From the NCBI RefSeq assembly GCF_001315015.1, contig NZ_CP012915.1, forward strand, positions 1,412,501 through 1,476,500: DNA of 64,000 nucleotides, in the 5' to 3' direction. This DNA comes from Azospirillum brasilense (lineage in GTDB: Bacteria; Pseudomonadota; Alphaproteobacteria; Azospirillales; Azospirillaceae). Every line of letters begins with the position of its first letter. Positions within the stretch are counted from its first letter, which is position 1. The notes under the pieces are model-generated. The model did no database searches and was not told the DNA's origin. It saw only the letters and a program-made list of their open reading frames with translations. The translations under genes and the position numbers were made by a program. Shown piece by piece: positions 17,695 to 26,215 of this stretch.

Positions 17695-19778
17695 GCGGTC
17701 ACCGGTTCGCGGAGCGATTCGCTGGAGGGGTCGGGGGCGGCGAAGGTCAGGTGCGGGAACAGCGCGCGGCGCAGCCCGGCCAGCGCGATCACCGCGCGGT
17801 CGCGCTCCGTCGACCGCGGCTCGGCCGACAGGTTGGACAAGGCGGCGTCCATCATCGGCAGAACCTCCGCCGGGGGCGTGCCGAGGCGGCGGCTGGACAG
17901 GCCGCGGAAATGCTGCCCCACCGCGCCCAGCAGCCGCGCCACATGGGGCGCCGCCGGGCCGCCCAGCGCGCGGCGCGCGCGTTGCAGTTCCGCCACGTTC
18001 AGACCGACCCGCAGATCGTTCACCGCGTCCGCCGCCGCCAGTTCCTGCTGCGGACCGGCCAGCGCCAGACGGGAGGACAGCAACCCGACGCGGTCGAGCA
18101 TCCGGTTCTCGAAGCTGCCCACCGGAATGCCGGAGCGCGCGGCGGTCATCGCCGCGATCTCGCTCCAGCCGGCGCGAAGCAGGCGCCGGGCGCTCCACGC
18201 CGCGCCGACCGAGCGGCAGAGCTGGGTGACCAGAAGCGCCGTGGCGATGCCCACCACCTGCGCGACGGTGCTGTTCAGGAAGGACGCGAAATCCCCCGTC
18301 CCGAGGTCGAGCAGGCTGAGCGAGCCGACCACCCCCATCAGCAGCGCCATCGCCTTGCCCATGGTCGCCGGCCGCGCCACGAAGACGCCCAGCGTCAGGA
18401 AGGTCGGGGCGAGGCCCAGCACCAGCATGGGGAAGCTGTCGAAGGACGGCAGGACGACCAGCAGGTAGAAGGCGGCCAGCGGCACCGACAGCAGGGTGAA
18501 GACCAGGAACAGCCGGATGCCCGGTGCCGGATCGTCCAGCGAAGCGAAGAAGCAGCAAAAGACCGCCGTCATCATCGCCGCCGCCGATCCCGACGACCAG
18601 CCGGTGCCGATCCAGAAGGCGCAGACCACCGCGATCCCGAGCAGCGCCGCGAAGCCCGACCACAGCGCCATGCCGGCGTCGAGATGGAAGACGTCGCGCG
18701 AGCGGCGGCGGGTCAGCGGGTCGAGACGCTCCGGCAGGCTGCTCTTGCCGTCGCGGATGTGCGCCTGCAGGTCGCGGCAATCCTGGTGGATGTCCACCAG
18801 CGAGCGCAGCCGGGTCAGCAGGTTGAGAAGCGTCGCCTCCTTCCAGCCGGTGCCCGCGCCGATGACCGGGGACAGCCGGGCGATCTCCGCGCGCAGGAGG
18901 TCGGCGCCGCCCTCCTCATCATCACCGCCGGCTGATTCGCTGCCCACCCAGCGGTCGAGATCGGCCAGCAGGGCGGAGACCTCGGCGGGCAGTTGGCCGC
19001 GTAGGGCGTCCAGCCGGTCCTCGATGCCGGCGGTCAGCGGCAGCAGATAGGCCATGCGGTCCTGCATCGCCCGCACCGCCCGCGTCATCCAGCGCACCTC
19101 CGACGTGTCGTAGGGCAGATGGGTCGCCATGACGCGCAGTTCGGTGATGTCGCGGGCCAGCTTCTGCCGGTCTCCGCCGGATTCGGCTTTGCCGGACAGG
19201 GCCTCGCGCGTCCAGCGCTCCGCGTCGCGCAGCGTGGCGTCCAGCCGGCCCAGCAGCGCCGGCCCGACGCTCTGCGGGAAGACCACGCTGTGCACCACGG
19301 TCGCGCAGAGGATGCCGATCAGGATCTCCTCGACGCGGGCCAGACCGGTGTCGAAGATGGCCGACGGGTCGGTCACCGCGGGAAAGCCGATCAGGCCGAT
19401 GGTGTAGCCGGCCAGCATGAAGAGATAGCTGCGCGGCGTGCGGTCGAGCAGCGAGATGAACAGGCAGACCGCCACCCACAGCCCCAATGCCAGCGTCAGC
19501 AGCTCCGGCGAATCGGCGAGCGCCGGCACCAGGGCGATGGCCCCGGCGCAGCCCAGCGCCGTTCCGGCGACGCGGAAGACCGCCTTCGACCGCACCGCGC
19601 CCGACAGCGGGCCGGAGACGATGTAAGCGGTCGCCATCGCCCAGAAGGGCCGCGGCAGCCCCATGGAGAAGGCGATGTAGAGCGCCAGCATGGCCGCCGC
19701 GAAGGCCTTGACCGAGAACAGCGCCTCGTTGAGTGAGACCAGTTTCAGCGAGACCAGTTTCAGGGCGGGCGTCCTCAT
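17691..19778 (-). CDS. FUSC family (AaeB-like) efflux transporter
   Basis: 695-residue inner-membrane protein with two blocks of hydrophobic helices (about residues 20-165 and 355-490), each followed by a cytoplasmic domain, as in AaeB p-hydroxybenzoate exporters. GYTIGLIGFPA in the first block is characteristic. The ATG at 19778 overlaps the stop of the adaptor gene (ATGA). A 15-base tandem duplication near the 5' end repeats LVSLK in the N-terminus. With the adaptor and an outer-membrane channel encoded elsewhere it would form a tripartite pump. Confidence 0.9.
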   Translation of the reverse strand: MRTPALKLVSLKLVSLNEALFSVKAFAAAMLALYIAFSMGLPRPFWAMATAYIVSGPLSGAVRSKAVFRVAGTALGCAGAIALVPALADSPELLTLALGLWVAVCLFISLLDRTPRSYLFMLAGYTIGLIGFPAVTDPSAIFDTGLARVEEILIGILCATVVHSVVFPQSVGPALLGRLDATLRDAERWTREALSGKAESGGDRQKLARDITELRVMATHLPYDTSEVRWMTRAVRAMQDRMAYLLPLTAGIEDRLDALRGQLPAEVSALLADLDRWVGSESAGGDDEEGGADLLRAEIARLSPVIGAGTGWKEATLLNLLTRLRSLVDIHQDCRDLQAHIRDGKSSLPERLDPLTRRRSRDVFHLDAGMALWSGFAALLGIAVVCAFWIGTGWSSGSAAAMMTAVFCCFFASLDDPAPGIRLFLVFTLLSVPLAAFYLLVVLPSFDSFPMLVLGLAPTFLTLGVFVARPATMGKAMALLMGVVGSLSLLDLGTGDFASFLNSTVAQVVGIATALLVTQLCRSVGAAWSARRLLRAGWSEIAAMTAARSGIPVGSFENRMLDRVGLLSSRLALAGPQQELAAADAVNDLRVGLNVAELQRARRALGGPAAPHVARLLGAVGQHFRGLSSRRLGTPPAEVLPMMDAALSNLSAEPRSTERDRAVIALAGLRRALFPHLTFAAPDPSSESLREPVTA

Positions 19779-20680
19779 TGCTCGGCCACCCGCTTGGCGG
19801 GCGCTCCCTGCTCCGCCTCCCGCACCACCTCGACGGTCACGGTGCGTCCGGCGACGAGGTCGCGGGGGTCGGGCACCCGCTCCAGCGCGACGCGCACGGG
19901 GATGCGCTGGGCCAGACGGACCCAATTGAAGGTCGGGTTGACGTTTGGCAGCAGGCCGGTGCCTTCGGTGCGGTCGCGGTCCACGATGGCGTGGGTCACG
20001 CTGTCCACCCGCCCGGTCAGCCGCTCCGGCTCGCCCATGATGGTGACGCGGACCGGGTCGCCGACGCGGATGCGCGGCAGCTTGGTCTCCTCGAAATAGC
20101 CGACGACGTAGAAGGAATGGCGGTCGATCACCGCGACCACCGGCTGGCCCGCCGTCACGTAATTGCCGGCCTTGAGCTGGAGGTTTGTGACGAAGCCGTC
20201 CACCGTCGCCCGCACCTCCGTCCGCTCCAGGTTGAAGCGGGCGAGGTCGAGCGCCGCCTCCATCTGGCGGGCGGCGGCGGCGGCCTTGGCCTGGGTGGAA
20301 GCGACCTCCTGCCGCTGGGCGGTGGAGACGACGTTGTTGCCAAGCTGCGCGTAGCGGTCGGCCTCGGCCTTGCGGAAGGACAGCTCGGCGCGGGCGCTTT
20401 CCAGGTTGGCCTCGGCCTGATCGACGGCGAGGCGGTAGCGGCTGGGATCGACGACGAACAGGACGTCGCCCTTGCGGACCGCCTGGTTGTCGATGACCCG
20501 GACCTCGGTCACCAGACCGGCGACGTCGGAGGACACCTGCACCACGTCGGCCCGCACCCGCCCGTCGCGGGTCCAGGGCTGGTTCATGTAGTAGTCCCAC
20601 AGCCACCAGCCGCCGCCGACGGCGCCCAGCGTGACGACCAGCGTGACCGTGATCCGAATGAGGAGGGAGAAGAGTTTCAC
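19775..20680 (-). CDS. HlyD/EmrA-type periplasmic adaptor (AaeA-like)
   Basis: 301-residue membrane-fusion protein: one N-terminal membrane helix (about residues 7-27), a biotinyl-lipoyl half motif (DVVQVSSDVAGLVTEVRV), a coiled-coil hairpin rich in Ala/Glu, and the second half motif VDGFVTNLQLKAGNYV. It links the FUSC pump to an outer-membrane channel. It is translationally coupled to the FUSC gene and lies 90 bases downstream of marR. Confidence 0.92.
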   Translation of the reverse strand: MKLFSLLIRITVTLVVTLGAVGGGWWLWDYYMNQPWTRDGRVRADVVQVSSDVAGLVTEVRVIDNQAVRKGDVLFVVDPSRYRLAVDQAEANLESARAELSFRKAEADRYAQLGNNVVSTAQRQEVASTQAKAAAAARQMEAALDLARFNLERTEVRATVDGFVTNLQLKAGNYVTAGQPVVAVIDRHSFYVVGYFEETKLPRIRVGDPVRVTIMGEPERLTGRVDSVTHAIVDRDRTEGTGLLPNVNPTFNWVRLAQRIPVRVALERVPDPRDLVAGRTVTVEVVREAEQGAPAKRVAEQ

Positions 20681-20770
20681 CGTGGTTCGTCCTTGCGCTC
20701 CACCGGCACGGCCGGGAGCGATCGTTCGGTGTCCCGCCGCTGCGGGACGCGCTGCTGTGTAGAACCCTTG

Positions 20771-21247
20771 TCAGCCCTTCATGGCTCGAGCGTTCGACTC
20801 AATCGCCGCCATGGCCCGCATGGCACCGGCGATCTCCGGACCGGAGGCGCCTTCGAGCAGGCGCCGCCGCACGTCGTTCAGCGCGGTGTTCACGCGGACC
20901 AGCATGTCGCGGCCCTCGTCGGTCAGGTGCAGGGTCTTGGCCCGCCGGTCGTCCGGCGCCTCCCGGCGCTCGACCAGCTTCGCGGCCTCCAGGCTGTCGA
21001 GCAGCCGGACCAGCGACGGCCCCTCCACTCCCATCTCCTCGGCCAGATCGCGCTGGCGCATCCCGTCGCCGAGTTCGTTGAGAAGCATCAGCGGCGAGAT
21101 GACGGAGGAGGAGAAGCCGCTCTCCGCCAGCACCTTGTTCGCTTCCCGCCGCCACAGATGGGCGGCGCGGAACAGGTGGATGCCGAAGTTGGACGGAAAG
21201 TCCGGGGCGGCGGTGGGAGCGGGGATGGACGGGTCGTTCGATTGCAT
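20771..21247 (-). CDS. MarR family transcriptional regulator
   Basis: 158-residue winged-helix regulator. The recognition region is MRQRDLAEEMGVEGPSLVRLLDSLE and the wing DDRRAKTLHLTDEG is typical. It heads the efflux operon and probably represses it and itself through the palindrome just upstream. Inducers are likely aromatic acids by analogy. The ATG is only six bases past the predicted -10 box, so the transcript may be leaderless. Confidence 0.9.
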   Translation of the reverse strand: MQSNDPSIPAPTAAPDFPSNFGIHLFRAAHLWRREANKVLAESGFSSSVISPLMLLNELGDGMRQRDLAEEMGVEGPSLVRLLDSLEAAKLVERREAPDDRRAKTLHLTDEGRDMLVRVNTALNDVRRRLLEGASGPEIAGAMRAMAAIESNARAMKG

Positions 21248-21253
21248 GCCTAT

Positions 21254-21282
21254 TTAATAGCTTTGCTATCTAATTTCGGCAA
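21254..21282 (-). promoter_or_regulatory. Promoter and MarR operator of the efflux operon
   Basis: Minus strand TTGCCG (21277-21282), 17-bp spacer, TATTAA (21254-21259). The perfect dyad ATAGC-TTT-GCTAT (21257-21269) overlaps the -10 and spacer, the place for a MarR repressor to block RNA polymerase. The region is AT-rich against a GC-rich background. Confidence 0.72.
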
Positions 21283-21304
21283 GGTGCCCCACCCCGCCGC
21301 TCGG

Positions 21305-22204
21305 TCATTGCAGGCATGCGCGCATCCGCGGCGTCATGTGGTCGAGAAAGGCGCGGACCCGGTGCGGCACCCGCTCCCGCCCGGTGTAGACGGCGTGGAT
21401 CTCCTCGCGGTCGACCAGCACGTCGTCGAGCACGCTGACCAGCCGCCCCTCGGCGAGGTCGGCGCGGATGTGGTATTCGGCCAGCCGGGCCAGACCGAGG
21501 CCGAGCAGGGCCATGTGGCGCACCGTCTCGCCGTTGTTGGCGACGATGCGCGTGTCGATCTCGCGGTCGACCAGCCGCCCGCCGGACTTCAGCGGCCAGA
21601 CCGCGGCGGCGCGGCGGAAGTTGAAGCCCAGGCAGTCGTGGCGCTCCAGATCGGCGGCGCTCTCCGGCGTGCCTTTGCGCTCCAGATAATCCGGCGACGC
21701 CACGATGCGCCGCCGCACGTCGCCCAGCCGCACCGCCAGCAGCGCCGAGTCGGACAGCCGCCCGGCGCGGAAGGCCACGTCGGTCCGCGCCGCGTAGAGG
21801 TCCACCACCTCGTCGGTCAGGGTCAGGTCCAGGCGGATGCCGAGATAGGCCCGCGTGAAGTCGGGCAGCAGCGGCAGCAGGCAATGCCGCCCGAAGGGCA
21901 CCGACACGCTGATGCGGATCAGGCCGGTGGGCGAGCGGGCGCCGCCCGCCACCTCCGCCTCCATGGCGTCGAGATCGCCCAGCAGGCTCTCGGCCCGCTC
22001 GCGGTACAGCTCCCCCTCCGCGGTCAGGCGCAGCCGGCGGGTGGAGCGTTCGACCAGCCGCACACCGAGCCGCTCCTCCAGCCGGGTCACCAGCTTGGCG
22101 GTGGAGGACGGGGTCATGCCGACCTCGCGCCCGGCGGCGCTGAAGCTGCCCAGCGCCGCGACGCGCAGGAAGACCCTCATGTCCCAGGCGCGGCTGTCGC
22201 TCAT
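21305..22204 (-). CDS. LysR family transcriptional regulator
   Basis: 299 residues. The N-terminal helix-turn-helix reads FLRVAALGSFSAAGREVGMTPSSTAKLVTRLEERLG; the rest is the two-lobed effector-binding domain. The C-terminal half resembles the CrgA-like subgroup. The start at 22204 was chosen because it begins the conserved domain; an upstream in-frame ATG at 22231 would lie in the dyad. It is divergent from the MFS and aldo-keto reductase genes, which it probably controls. Confidence 0.9.
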   Translation of the reverse strand: MSDSRAWDMRVFLRVAALGSFSAAGREVGMTPSSTAKLVTRLEERLGVRLVERSTRRLRLTAEGELYRERAESLLGDLDAMEAEVAGGARSPTGLIRISVSVPFGRHCLLPLLPDFTRAYLGIRLDLTLTDEVVDLYAARTDVAFRAGRLSDSALLAVRLGDVRRRIVASPDYLERKGTPESAADLERHDCLGFNFRRAAAVWPLKSGGRLVDREIDTRIVANNGETVRHMALLGLGLARLAEYHIRADLAEGRLVSVLDDVLVDREEIHAVYTGRERVPHRVRAFLDHMTPRMRACLQ

Positions 22205-22225
22205 CGCATTGCCCTTCATCGATCT

Positions 22226-22240
22226 TGTCATTGAATGACA
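22226..22240. promoter_or_regulatory. Probable LysR operator between lysR and the MFS gene
   Basis: Perfect 7-1-7 dyad TGTCATT-G-AATGACA, which includes a T-N11-A core (22226 and 22238). It lies 22 bases before the lysR start in the divergent gap of 127 bases, the usual position for a LysR binding site. Confidence 0.65.
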
Positions 22241-22331
22241 CGATCATGCGAAAACGGACAGCATTCCGCATCCCGGATTTTTGGCTCATCTGATGCGTCC
22301 TGCACAGCTCGCATGGATGGAGCCTTCAGTC

Positions 22332-23525
22332 ATGCCACTCGCACTGCTGGCGCTGGCAATCAGCGCCTATGCCATCGGAACGACGGAGTTCGTCATCGTC
22401 GGCCTGCTGCCGACCGTCGCCACCGACCTGAACGTCAGCCTGCCGATGGCCGGCATGGTGGTCAGCGTCTACGCCCTGGGTGTCACCGTCGGCGCCCCGG
22501 TCCTGACCGCGTTGACCGGCCGGCTGCGGCGCAAGCCGCTGCTGCTCGGCCTGATGGGCCTCTTCATCGCCGGCAACCTGCTGGCCGGGGTCAGCCCGAA
22601 TTATGAGACGCTGCTGGCCGCCCGCGTGCTCAGCGCCTTCGCCCACGGCGTCTTCTTCTCGGTCGGCGCGACCATCGCCGCCGATCTGGTGCCGGAGGAC
22701 AAGCGCGCCTCGGCCATCGCCATGATGTTCTCCGGCCTGACCATCGCCATCGTCACCGGCGTGCCGATGGGCACCTGGATCGGCCAGCATTTCGGCTGGC
22801 GCGCCACCTTCCTGGCGGTGTCCGCTCTGGGCGTGATCGGCGCGCTGGGTGTGGCCGCGTTGGTCCCGGCAAAGCTCAGCCAGCCGCCCGCCGCCGGCCT
22901 CGGCACGCAGGTCCGCGTGCTGGCCAAGCCGCGCCTGCTGCTGGCCTTCGCCATCACGGCGCTGGGCTATGGCGGGACCTTCGTCGCCTTCACCTATCTG
23001 GCGCCGATCCTGGAGACAATCACCGGCTTCTCCAGCGGCACGGTCAGTCTCGTCCTGGTGCTCTACGGCGCGGCCATCGCGGTCGGCAACATGGTGGGCG
23101 GCAGGGTCGCCAACCGCAACCCGGTCCGCGCGTTGGCGTGGCTGTTCGCCCTCCAGGCCGCCGTTCTGATCGTCTTCACCTTCACCGCCTCCAGCCCCGT
23201 TCCGGCGCTGGTCACGCTGGCGGGCATGGGCGCGCTGGCCTTCGCCAACGTGCCGGGGCTCCAGCTCTATGTCGTGCAGTTGGCGCAGCGCCACGCGCCG
23301 GGCGCGGTGGACGTGGCCTCGGCCCTGAACATCGCCGCCTTCAACTTGGGCATCGCCGCCGGCGCCTTCTTCGGCGGGCGGGTGGTGGACAGCGCCCTCG
23401 GCCTCGCGGCAACACCGTGGGTGGGTGGGCTGTTCGTCCTGGGTGGGCTGGCATTGACCCTGCTCAGCGGCGCGCTCGACCGCAAGGACGGGCGCCAAGG
23501 CGCCGCCATCGCGCAATCTGCCTGA
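22332..23525 (+). CDS. MFS transporter, DHA1 / AraJ-like exporter
   Basis: 397-residue inner-membrane protein with 12 hydrophobic helices. The N-terminal GTTEFVIVGLLP and the loop-2/3 motif LTGRLRRKPLLLG are typical of the arabinose/sugar-efflux and drug-efflux branch. The start at 22332 removes a hydrophilic extension that covers the promoter region. It is followed after 40 bases by an aldo-keto reductase, probably in one operon under the divergent LysR regulator. Confidence 0.9.
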   Translation: MPLALLALAISAYAIGTTEFVIVGLLPTVATDLNVSLPMAGMVVSVYALGVTVGAPVLTALTGRLRRKPLLLGLMGLFIAGNLLAGVSPNYETLLAARVLSAFAHGVFFSVGATIAADLVPEDKRASAIAMMFSGLTIAIVTGVPMGTWIGQHFGWRATFLAVSALGVIGALGVAALVPAKLSQPPAAGLGTQVRVLAKPRLLLAFAITALGYGGTFVAFTYLAPILETITGFSSGTVSLVLVLYGAAIAVGNMVGGRVANRNPVRALAWLFALQAAVLIVFTFTASSPVPALVTLAGMGALAFANVPGLQLYVVQLAQRHAPGAVDVASALNIAAFNLGIAAGAFFGGRVVDSALGLAATPWVGGLFVLGGLALTLLSGALDRKDGRQGAAIAQSA

Positions 23526-23565
23526 TACACCGAGAAAAACTCAGCCTTCGAGAGGATCGAGACCA

Positions 23566-24390
23566 ATGCACACCGTGACCGCCAACGGCGCCTCCATCCC
23601 CGCCCTCGGCTTCGGCACCTTCCGCATGAGCGGCCCCGACGTGCTGCGCATGGTGCCGGAGGTCCTGAAGCTCGGCTTCCGCCACATCGACACGGCCCAG
23701 ATCTACGGCAACGAGAGCGAGGTCGGCGAGGCCATCAAGGCGTCCGGCCTGCCGCGCGGCGAGGTCTTCCTGACCACCAAGGTCTGGGTCAGCAACTACA
23801 AGGCCGACGATTTCCGCCGCTCGGTGGACGAGAGCCTGGCGAAGCTGCGCACCGACTACGTGGACCTGCTGCTGCTCCATTGGCCGAACGAGGCCGTGCC
23901 GCTCGCCGAGCAGATCGCGGCGCTGAACACCGTCCGGGCCGCCGGCAAGACCCGCCACATCGGCGTCAGCAACTTCAACCGGGCGCTGCTGGACGAGTCC
24001 GTGCGCCTCAGCCCGGCGCCCATCGTGACCAACCAGATCGAATACCATCCCTATCTCGACCAGTCGGTGATGCTGGAGGCGGCGCGCCGCCACGGCCAGT
24101 CGGTCACCGCCTATTACGCCATGGCCGACGGCAAGGTCTTCAAGGACCCCGTGCTGGCCGAGATCGCCGCCCGGCTGGACCGGAGCCCCGCCCAGGTGGT
24201 CCTGCGCTGGCTGGTGCAGCAGGAGGGGGTGATTGCCCTGTCGAAGACGGTCGGCGAGAAGCGCGCCGCCGAGAACCTCGCCGTCTTCGACTTTGAACTG
24301 TCGGAGGCGGACATGGCGGCCATCCATGGCCTCGCCCGCCCCGACGGGCGGATCGTCAGCCCGGACGGTCTGGCCCCCGCCTGGGATTGA
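23566..24390 (+). CDS. Aldo/keto reductase (DkgB-like)
   Basis: 274-residue NADPH-dependent TIM-barrel reductase similar to 2,5-diketo-D-gluconate reductase B. The catalytic tetrad is visible: Asp and Tyr in HIDTAQIYGNE, Lys in TTKVW and His in LLLLHWP. The C-terminal cofactor segment GEKRAAENLAVFDFELS is typical. It probably reduces reactive aldehydes such as methylglyoxal or a keto sugar, together with the adjacent exporter. Confidence 0.92.
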   Translation: MHTVTANGASIPALGFGTFRMSGPDVLRMVPEVLKLGFRHIDTAQIYGNESEVGEAIKASGLPRGEVFLTTKVWVSNYKADDFRRSVDESLAKLRTDYVDLLLLHWPNEAVPLAEQIAALNTVRAAGKTRHIGVSNFNRALLDESVRLSPAPIVTNQIEYHPYLDQSVMLEAARRHGQSVTAYYAMADGKVFKDPVLAEIAARLDRSPAQVVLRWLVQQEGVIALSKTVGEKRAAENLAVFDFELSEADMAAIHGLARPDGRIVSPDGLAPAWD

Positions 24391-24400
24391 CGTCCACCGT

Positions 24401-26182
24401 CTAATGCGGCATCAGGGGCCAGAACAGCGCGATCGCCGTTGTGCCCAGCACGATGACGATCAGCGACAGCGGCAAACCGAGCCGCGCGTAGTCGCTGAAA
24501 CGGTAGCCGCCCGGCCCCATGACCAGCGTGTTGCACTGGTGCCCGATGGGGGTGAGGAAGTCGCAGCCCGCCCCCACCGCCACCGCCATCAGGAAGGCGT
24601 CGGGCCGCAGGCCCAAATGGTTGGCGAGGCTGGCCGCGATGGGGGCCATCACCAGCACGGTGGCCGCGTTGTTCAGGAAGGGCGTCACCGCCATCGCCGC
24701 CACCAGCATCAGGGCCAGCGCGCCGACGGGCGGCAGCCCCTGCGCGGCGATGGACAGCCAGCCGGCGATCAGCTCCGTCCCGCCGGTGGTGCGCAACGCC
24801 TCGCTGACCGGGATCAGGGCGCCCAGCAGCACCAGGATCGGCAGCTCGATCGACTCGTAGGCTTCCTTCAGCGTGATCACCCGCAACGCCGTCATGGCGA
24901 CCGCGGCGCCGAAGAAGGCCAGAGTCACCGGGACGAGGCTGGTTGCCACCAGCCCGATGGTCACCGCCATCACCGCCAGCGCGATCCGCCGCTTGCGCCG
25001 CCGCCCGATGGACAGGTTGCGCTCCGCCAGCGGCAGGCAGCCGAGTTCGTTCAGCGTGTCCGACAGCCCGGCCGCCCGTGCCTGGAGCACCACCAGATCG
25101 CCCGGCTGGAAGCGGACGCGGCGCAGCCGCTGGCGGATCGGCCGGCCGCGCCGGCTGAGCGCCAACAGGTTGGCGCCGTAGCGCTCGCGCAGCTCGACAT
25201 CCTCCACGTTGCTGCCGATCAGGGGCGAGCGCGGCTCCACCACCGCTTCGAGGACCGCCAGATCCTCGTCGCTCTGCACCCCTTCCAGCTCCTTCTCGTG
25301 CATCAGCTCCAGGCCGGCGTGCTTCACGAGGTCGCCCAGCGCCTGGGTGTCAGCCTCCAGCACCAGCACGTCTCCTGCGAGCAGCACCCAGTGGCCGGAC
25401 GGGATGTGGCGGCGGTGCCGCCCGCGGATGATCGCCGCGACCGTCACGTCGCCCTCGCCGTAGGCCTCCAGGTCGGCGACCGTCTTGCCGACGAAGGGCG
25501 ACTTCTCCGGCAGCAGCGCCTCCGCCGTGTAGTCGTCGATGGAAAAGCCCCCGGCGCTCCCCGTGGCCGCCTGGCGTCCCGTGGGCAGCAGGCGGTAGCC
25601 GACCGTCAGGAAGGCCACACCCGCCACCGCGATGGTCAGGCCGACCGGCGTGAAGTCGAACATGGTGAAGGGCTCGCCGACCATCTCGTTGCGCAGGCGG
25701 CTGACGATGATGTTGGGGGAGGTGCCGACCAGAGTCATCAGCCCGCCCAGCAGCGAGCCGAAGGCCATGGGCATCAGCAGCGACGACACCTTCGTGCCGT
25801 TGCGCCGCGCCACCTGCATGGCGATGGGCATGAAGATGGCGAGCGCCCCGATGTTCTTGACCACCGCCGACAGCAGCGTCACCGCCCCCGTCAATACGAT
25901 GATCTGCGCCGGCACGGTCTTCATGCGGGCGCTGAGGGGGCGCATCACCTCCTCGACGATGCCGGAGCGGCCGACCGCCGCGCTGACCACCAGCGCCGAG
26001 CCGACGATGATGACGATGTCGTCGGAGAAGCCGCTGAAGGCGTCCTTTGGCTTGACGATCCCGACGGCCACCGCCGCCAGCAGCGCCAGCATGGCGACGA
26101 GATCGTAGCGCAGCTTGTCCCAGATCAGCAGCGCGATCACCGCGCCGATGATGCCGAAGGCGAGTCCCTGGTCGAGCGTCAT
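24401..26182 (-). CDS. SLC13/DASS family permease with two RCK_C (TrkA-C) domains
   Basis: 593-residue inner-membrane transporter: two membrane blocks (about residues 1-185 and 395-593) separated by two cytoplasmic TrkA-C ligand domains (about 205-290 and 295-375). Family motifs include LTLVGTSPNIIVS and, in the last third, PFLNNAATVLVMAPI. Relatives carry sulfate or dicarboxylates with sodium ions; which is transported here cannot be decided. It is convergent with the aldo-keto reductase gene, ten bases apart. Confidence 0.9.
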   Translation of the reverse strand: MTLDQGLAFGIIGAVIALLIWDKLRYDLVAMLALLAAVAVGIVKPKDAFSGFSDDIVIIVGSALVVSAAVGRSGIVEEVMRPLSARMKTVPAQIIVLTGAVTLLSAVVKNIGALAIFMPIAMQVARRNGTKVSSLLMPMAFGSLLGGLMTLVGTSPNIIVSRLRNEMVGEPFTMFDFTPVGLTIAVAGVAFLTVGYRLLPTGRQAATGSAGGFSIDDYTAEALLPEKSPFVGKTVADLEAYGEGDVTVAAIIRGRHRRHIPSGHWVLLAGDVLVLEADTQALGDLVKHAGLELMHEKELEGVQSDEDLAVLEAVVEPRSPLIGSNVEDVELRERYGANLLALSRRGRPIRQRLRRVRFQPGDLVVLQARAAGLSDTLNELGCLPLAERNLSIGRRRKRRIALAVMAVTIGLVATSLVPVTLAFFGAAVAMTALRVITLKEAYESIELPILVLLGALIPVSEALRTTGGTELIAGWLSIAAQGLPPVGALALMLVAAMAVTPFLNNAATVLVMAPIAASLANHLGLRPDAFLMAVAVGAGCDFLTPIGHQCNTLVMGPGGYRFSDYARLGLPLSLIVIVLGTTAIALFWPLMPH

Positions 26183-26215
26183 GCAGCCCTTTTTTCGGGA
26201 ATTGTTGGTGCGTCG

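Noticed and set aside
19733..22234. 833-residue plus-strand frame over the hlyD-marR-lysR region
   Set aside because: It spans three well-supported opposite-strand genes and their promoters; His/Asp/Arg-rich low complexity.
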